Shown one piece after another: positions 60,932-64,000 of a DNA stretch of 64,000 nucleotides; the first letter of the stretch is position 1; every line of letters starts with the position of its first letter. Position numbers and translations under genes: made by a program. The notes beneath the pieces are model-generated. The model ran no database searches. It was not told the origin of the DNA and worked only from the letters and a program-made list of their open reading frames with translations. The DNA comes from Rhea pennata (taxonomy: Eukaryota > Chordata > Aves > Rheiformes > Rheidae), in contig NC_084678.1 in the NCBI RefSeq assembly GCF_028389875.1, forward strand, positions 17,886,899 to 17,950,898, read 5' to 3'.

Positions 60932-60938
60932 TATAAAA
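60932..60938 (+). promoter_or_regulatory. TATA box of the right-edge BPIFB gene
   Basis: TATAAAA is followed after about 25-30 bases by a short GC-rich stretch ending in AGCCAG and a strong GTAAGA donor at 61001. The arrangement mirrors the BPIFB4 promoter. Confidence 0.65.
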
Positions 60939-60961
60939 GCGCGGCTCCGCCGGCGGCGGGC

Positions 60962-61000
60962 GCAGGCCGTGGGCGGCCGCCGCGCGACCCAGGCAGCCAG
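60962..61000 (+). other. Non-coding first exon of the right-edge BPIFB gene (predicted)
   Basis: The start is inferred from TATA spacing; the end is set by the GTAAGA donor. It would splice to the acceptor ending at 62490, fifteen bases before the ATG. Confidence 0.5.
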
Positions 61001-62490
61001 GTAAGAGGTGCCGCCGCCGCGCCGCTCGCCCTCCCGCCGGCGACCTGCAGCAGGGCACAGCTCAGCCCCCAAAGCAAGAATTTTAATGATGTTTTCCTTT
61101 GATTTCTGTAGCAGCATTTAATCATTTATGAAAATTAATTTTTAAAGCTAGTAGAGCTCTTGCTTTTCAAACTCCACATTTATTTTTGTTGTTGTTCGGT
61201 TTATTCTAATGATTAAACAAGCAGCAATGAGGAGGATTTTTTTTTTTTATGCCTTTGGTGCCCAGCATTCAGAACAGTTTTGAACTTGCCAGATCTCATC
61301 TCAGCTGGTGCAGAATAAGCGTTTATCTGCCAAGCTTTGCGCACGTTTACGTGGGCTGGACATCTCGCACGTGGGTTTTCGCAAGTGCCCGAGAAGGCGA
61401 AATACCCAGGCAGAGCTGGCTAAGTAACGGCACAGATACTGGTCACGTATTCTCTCCAAGAGCTCTTTTAAAAGACCTGAAAACCATTTTGGCATCCTTT
61501 TACAATGCTGCCCACGTCTTGCAGAGACCCTCCAACAAATCCTGCTGATTTTATTTGACACAATTTTCAATCGAAGCTGCTCAAGCCTCTATCTCTCTGT
61601 TCTGTTCAATAATCACAGCTACAGGAGCTGTGCATCATTACATGCTGATCAAAGGGAGAATGTAAAAGACAGTCTAGTGAATTAAAGTCTAGTTTAATTG
61701 TGCCAAGAACTGTCATAAAGGGATTTTTTAAAGTATCTGGAACAGATATAAAGAAGTTGTTCGGTACGACCTAAATAATATTTCTTAGTGCTGAAATGCT
61801 GCAATATGCGGAGTGTATGTTGCCATTCACTGCGGATGCAATGCCAGCCTTATTTGGGCCATGAGGTGGGATTTACAGGCGAATGTTTTGTTAAAACTGA
61901 GCCCTGTAGAAGTGCTTTAGTGATTGCCTTTTTTGATTTTCTTTGCAAGCACATTTATGTGCATGAACAAACATTCCCCAGCGATGGTTGCAACCGCAAA
62001 TAGACCAAACGATGTGAGAACTTGAGGTCCTTGAAGGTGATTTCTTTTGAATAGAAGCAGATCAAATACGCAAAAAATGGGCTCTTTTCACAAGCTGAAT
62101 GGAGCAAAATGAAAAAAACAAACAACCCAGCCATGGAAAAGTGAATCTGATTTTGGCTGCTCTTTGAGCCTTAATAAATGTAAAGTGTTACTCATAATGC
62201 AGGGAAGGGCATGATTTTGGCACGTGTGATTTTTTAGCTGGCTGTGCTCCTTTAGGTGGTCTTATTTTAGGGTCCTTTCCGAGCAGGCTGAAGCGACTCG
62301 TCTCTCTCTGCATCAGGTCTTTCCGTCTCGTCTCCTCGCCCCTTGCTCTGCTCGAATGTCGCGCTCTTCTTCAGAGCGTCCCTGCGCTGCTCCGGCTTCC
62401 CCCGCGCCGGGGCAGCCCGCCCAGGCACGCGATGGACCTCGCCGGGGTCCGCGCCGGCGGCGGTGCGCGGGCTGACGTGGCTCTCGGCAG
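61001..62490 (+). other. First intron of the right-edge BPIFB gene (predicted)
   Basis: The interval joins the GTAAGA donor at 61001 to a CTCTCGGCAG acceptor. It is mainly AT-rich, with a CpG-rich end after about 62330. No other feature was seen in it. Confidence 0.4.
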
Positions 62491-62505
62491 GTGCCGGCGC
62501 GGGAG

Positions 62506-64000
62506 ATGCTGAGCTGCTGCTGCCTCGCCGTGCTCTGGGGCTTGCTGCCCGCCTCCCAGGGCCTCCTCAGCTTGGGAAGCGCTCTTGGGTTGAGCCCAGC
62601 GCGACCTGGACATGGTGAGTTCAAAGGATTTCTGTGTTCCGTGGTGGCCCAGGGACGTCGGTGGCCTGCTCCTTGCAGGCTCGGCTGCGCAGGGAACCGA
62701 CCGCCGACGAGCCAAGAGCCCTCACGAGCATCCCCTGCCAGGGGGCCAGGAAGAAGTAGCTCTTCAAGAGCAGCTCAAAAGCAAATATTCACCCAGAGCA
62801 GATTAGCATCCCTCCCCCTCACTCTTCCTCCTGTTTTTTTCATTTGTTTGTTTTTGCTGAGTCCCAAGTGTCTGTGCCTCGAGCGCATCCCGCAGACGCC
62901 CACGGCAAAGCCCTCGGCTTCAAAGGGTGCAGGATTCCCCGTGCTCTGCACAAGTGGCATGCCATGCGGGATGGGAGATCTCCTGACTTTCCCAGCACGG
63001 AGTCGCCCTTGTAGAGGAGAAACTTCAGAGAGATTTGTTCCATTTACAGTGATGTTTAACTGAGAGAGAAAGATACAACAGAATATTTGTTTTGGTGGGA
63101 ATGAAATGCCACTGGGACCCAGCGAGGGAGTGGCAGCACGAAACCTGGCGGGGATGGAGTACATGAGGTGTGATGACGCGTTTTCATTTCTTTCTTTTAG
63201 CTTTTTTTTTTTTTTTTTTTGATCTTCTGCATGATGGGGAGCGGGGTTAAGACAGGTACATGCTGCAGTCCAAGTGCCCAGGATCCAGGTCTTTTTGACC
63301 AAGAGATCTTCTGGCCACAGGACTGTTTGGCAAGGGCAGAACACTGATATTTTGATGCCAGATGGGGGTCTTAGCTCGTATGCCCCAGACGGAGCTCGGC
63401 AGCGAAGCCATGCCCCTCTCAGGCCTTGCTGGCGATGAGGGTGCGTGAGTCTGCGCTACTGCCCAAAGGAAAGCTCCTCAGCCTGCTGGGTGCGTAAGAT
63501 TTACTTTTCAGCAAAGACACACAGAGTAACTTTTTCACTGGCAAAGATGCATTTTGAACAAGGAAGATGGGCCTGGCACAGACCCGCTGCAAAGTGCAGC
63601 TTTGTCTGAAGCGGGACATGAAAATGAACCTGGAAGAGATATTCCTGCACAAAAAGGCAAACCTCCCCTGCCGCAGAGACCAGTCCAGCAGTGGCTGGGG
63701 AGGTCACCCTACTTTCTTGTCAATGAAATTCTTCCCAACACGAAAGTCTAATGAGTAACTGAGACTTCTTGGTGCAGGAGGCCTGCTCGGTACTGGTATT
63801 CTCGGCAGTGAAGGTCTGCTCGGCGGAAAAGGCGGAGTGCTTGGCACAGGCCTTCTTGGTGAAGGTGGGCTACTCGGTACGGGCCTTCTTGGCAAAGAAA
63901 GTCTGAGTGGAAAAGGAAGCGAAGACCTCCCTGGTGCAGGAAATGGATCTCACGGAGCCGGACTCCTTGGCACAGGCCTCCTAGGTGAGGAAGGTCTACT
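62506..64000 (+). CDS. BPIFB3/BPIFB4-like gene, 5' end only (possibly ovocalyxin-36)
   Basis: The first coding exon, 62506-62614, is 109 nt, exactly as in BPIFB4, BPIFB6 and TENP. It ends in phase 1 before GTGAGT and encodes the signal peptide MLSCCCLAVLWGLLPASQG followed by LLSLGSALGL, closest to the BPIFB3 start (GLLTPSQGLL). A second exon from 63778 continues in phase to the window end and encodes GGLLGTGILGSEGLLGG and similar units. An extra small exon in between cannot be excluded: 63420-63490 can be read as SALLPKGKLLSLLG, reminiscent of BPIFB3 exon 2, but its phase did not fit. The eggshell protein ovocalyxin-36 belongs to this family and its gene lies in the chicken cluster, so it is a candidate. 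The BPI domains lie outside the window, so this is not proven. Confidence 0.75.
63202..63220 (+). repeat. Poly(T) tract
   Basis: A run of about 19 T residues lies in the intron between the first two coding exons of the right-edge gene. No associated element is recognisable. Confidence 0.85.
63778..64000 (+). repeat. Gly-Leu-rich coding repeat of the right-edge gene
   Basis: Degenerate in-frame units encode GLLGTGLLGE, GGLLGTGLLGK and similar, continuing past the window. It is the counterpart of exon 2 of BPIFB3 and BPIFB4 but with more Thr, Glu and Lys. Confidence 0.8.

Noticed and set aside
59492-61125. Two overlapping minus-strand frames of about 540 codons with HWEPAPMG-type repeats
   Set aside because: They track the composite minisatellite and GC-rich flanks, overlap each other in different frames and show no family domain.

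Overview
The window is a vertebrate genomic segment with the layout of an avian BPI-fold/PLUNC (BPIF) locus. Short exons with clean GT..AG borders are spread over 64 kb. Five genes of the lipid-binding BPI family can be followed exon by exon, and the 5' end of a sixth enters at the right edge. A bird, or a close sauropsid, is suggested by a clear TENP gene (ovoglobulin G2, an egg-white protein) between BPIFB2 and BPIFB6, very CpG-rich exons and minisatellites, compact introns and few recognisable transposons. The species cannot be named from the sequence.

Layout from left to right: the last 12 coding exons of BPIFB2 (+, 2-9422, poly(A) signal near 9883); a 5.5-kb tail-to-tail spacer; TENP on the minus strand (15 coding exons, 21394 down to 15413); a head-to-head interval with candidate TATA boxes of TENP (near 22205) and BPIFB6 (near 24403); BPIFB6 (+, 26032-33722); a spacer of about 5 kb; BPIFB3 (+, 39412-46829); BPIFB4 (+, 48896-58162); a spacer with a composite minisatellite; then a further BPIFB3/BPIFB4-like gene (TATA near 60932, signal-peptide exon 62506-62614, Gly-Leu-rich exon from 63778), cut by the window end.

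All genes share one architecture: a signal peptide of about 19 residues, two BPI barrels, a conserved Cys pair in the N-terminal barrel, and 15 coding exons of nearly fixed lengths (for example 105, 92, 54, 171, 68, 43-46, 64 and 77 nt). BPIFB3, BPIFB4 and the right-edge gene have a second coding exon expanded into Gly-Leu (GLLGG) repeats. BPIFB6 and TENP do not. Family members are secreted or endoplasmic-reticulum lipid and lipopolysaccharide binders; TENP is deposited in egg white.

The most unusual features are three GC-rich minisatellites: a 39-bp repeat that almost fills one BPIFB3 intron, a 33-bp repeat that almost fills the last BPIFB4 intron and leaves it open in every frame, and a composite repeat about 240 bp upstream of the sixth gene's TATA box. 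The very long open frames over these arrays are repeat artefacts unless the introns are retained. No RNA gene, CRISPR array, complete transposon or viral element was recognised.
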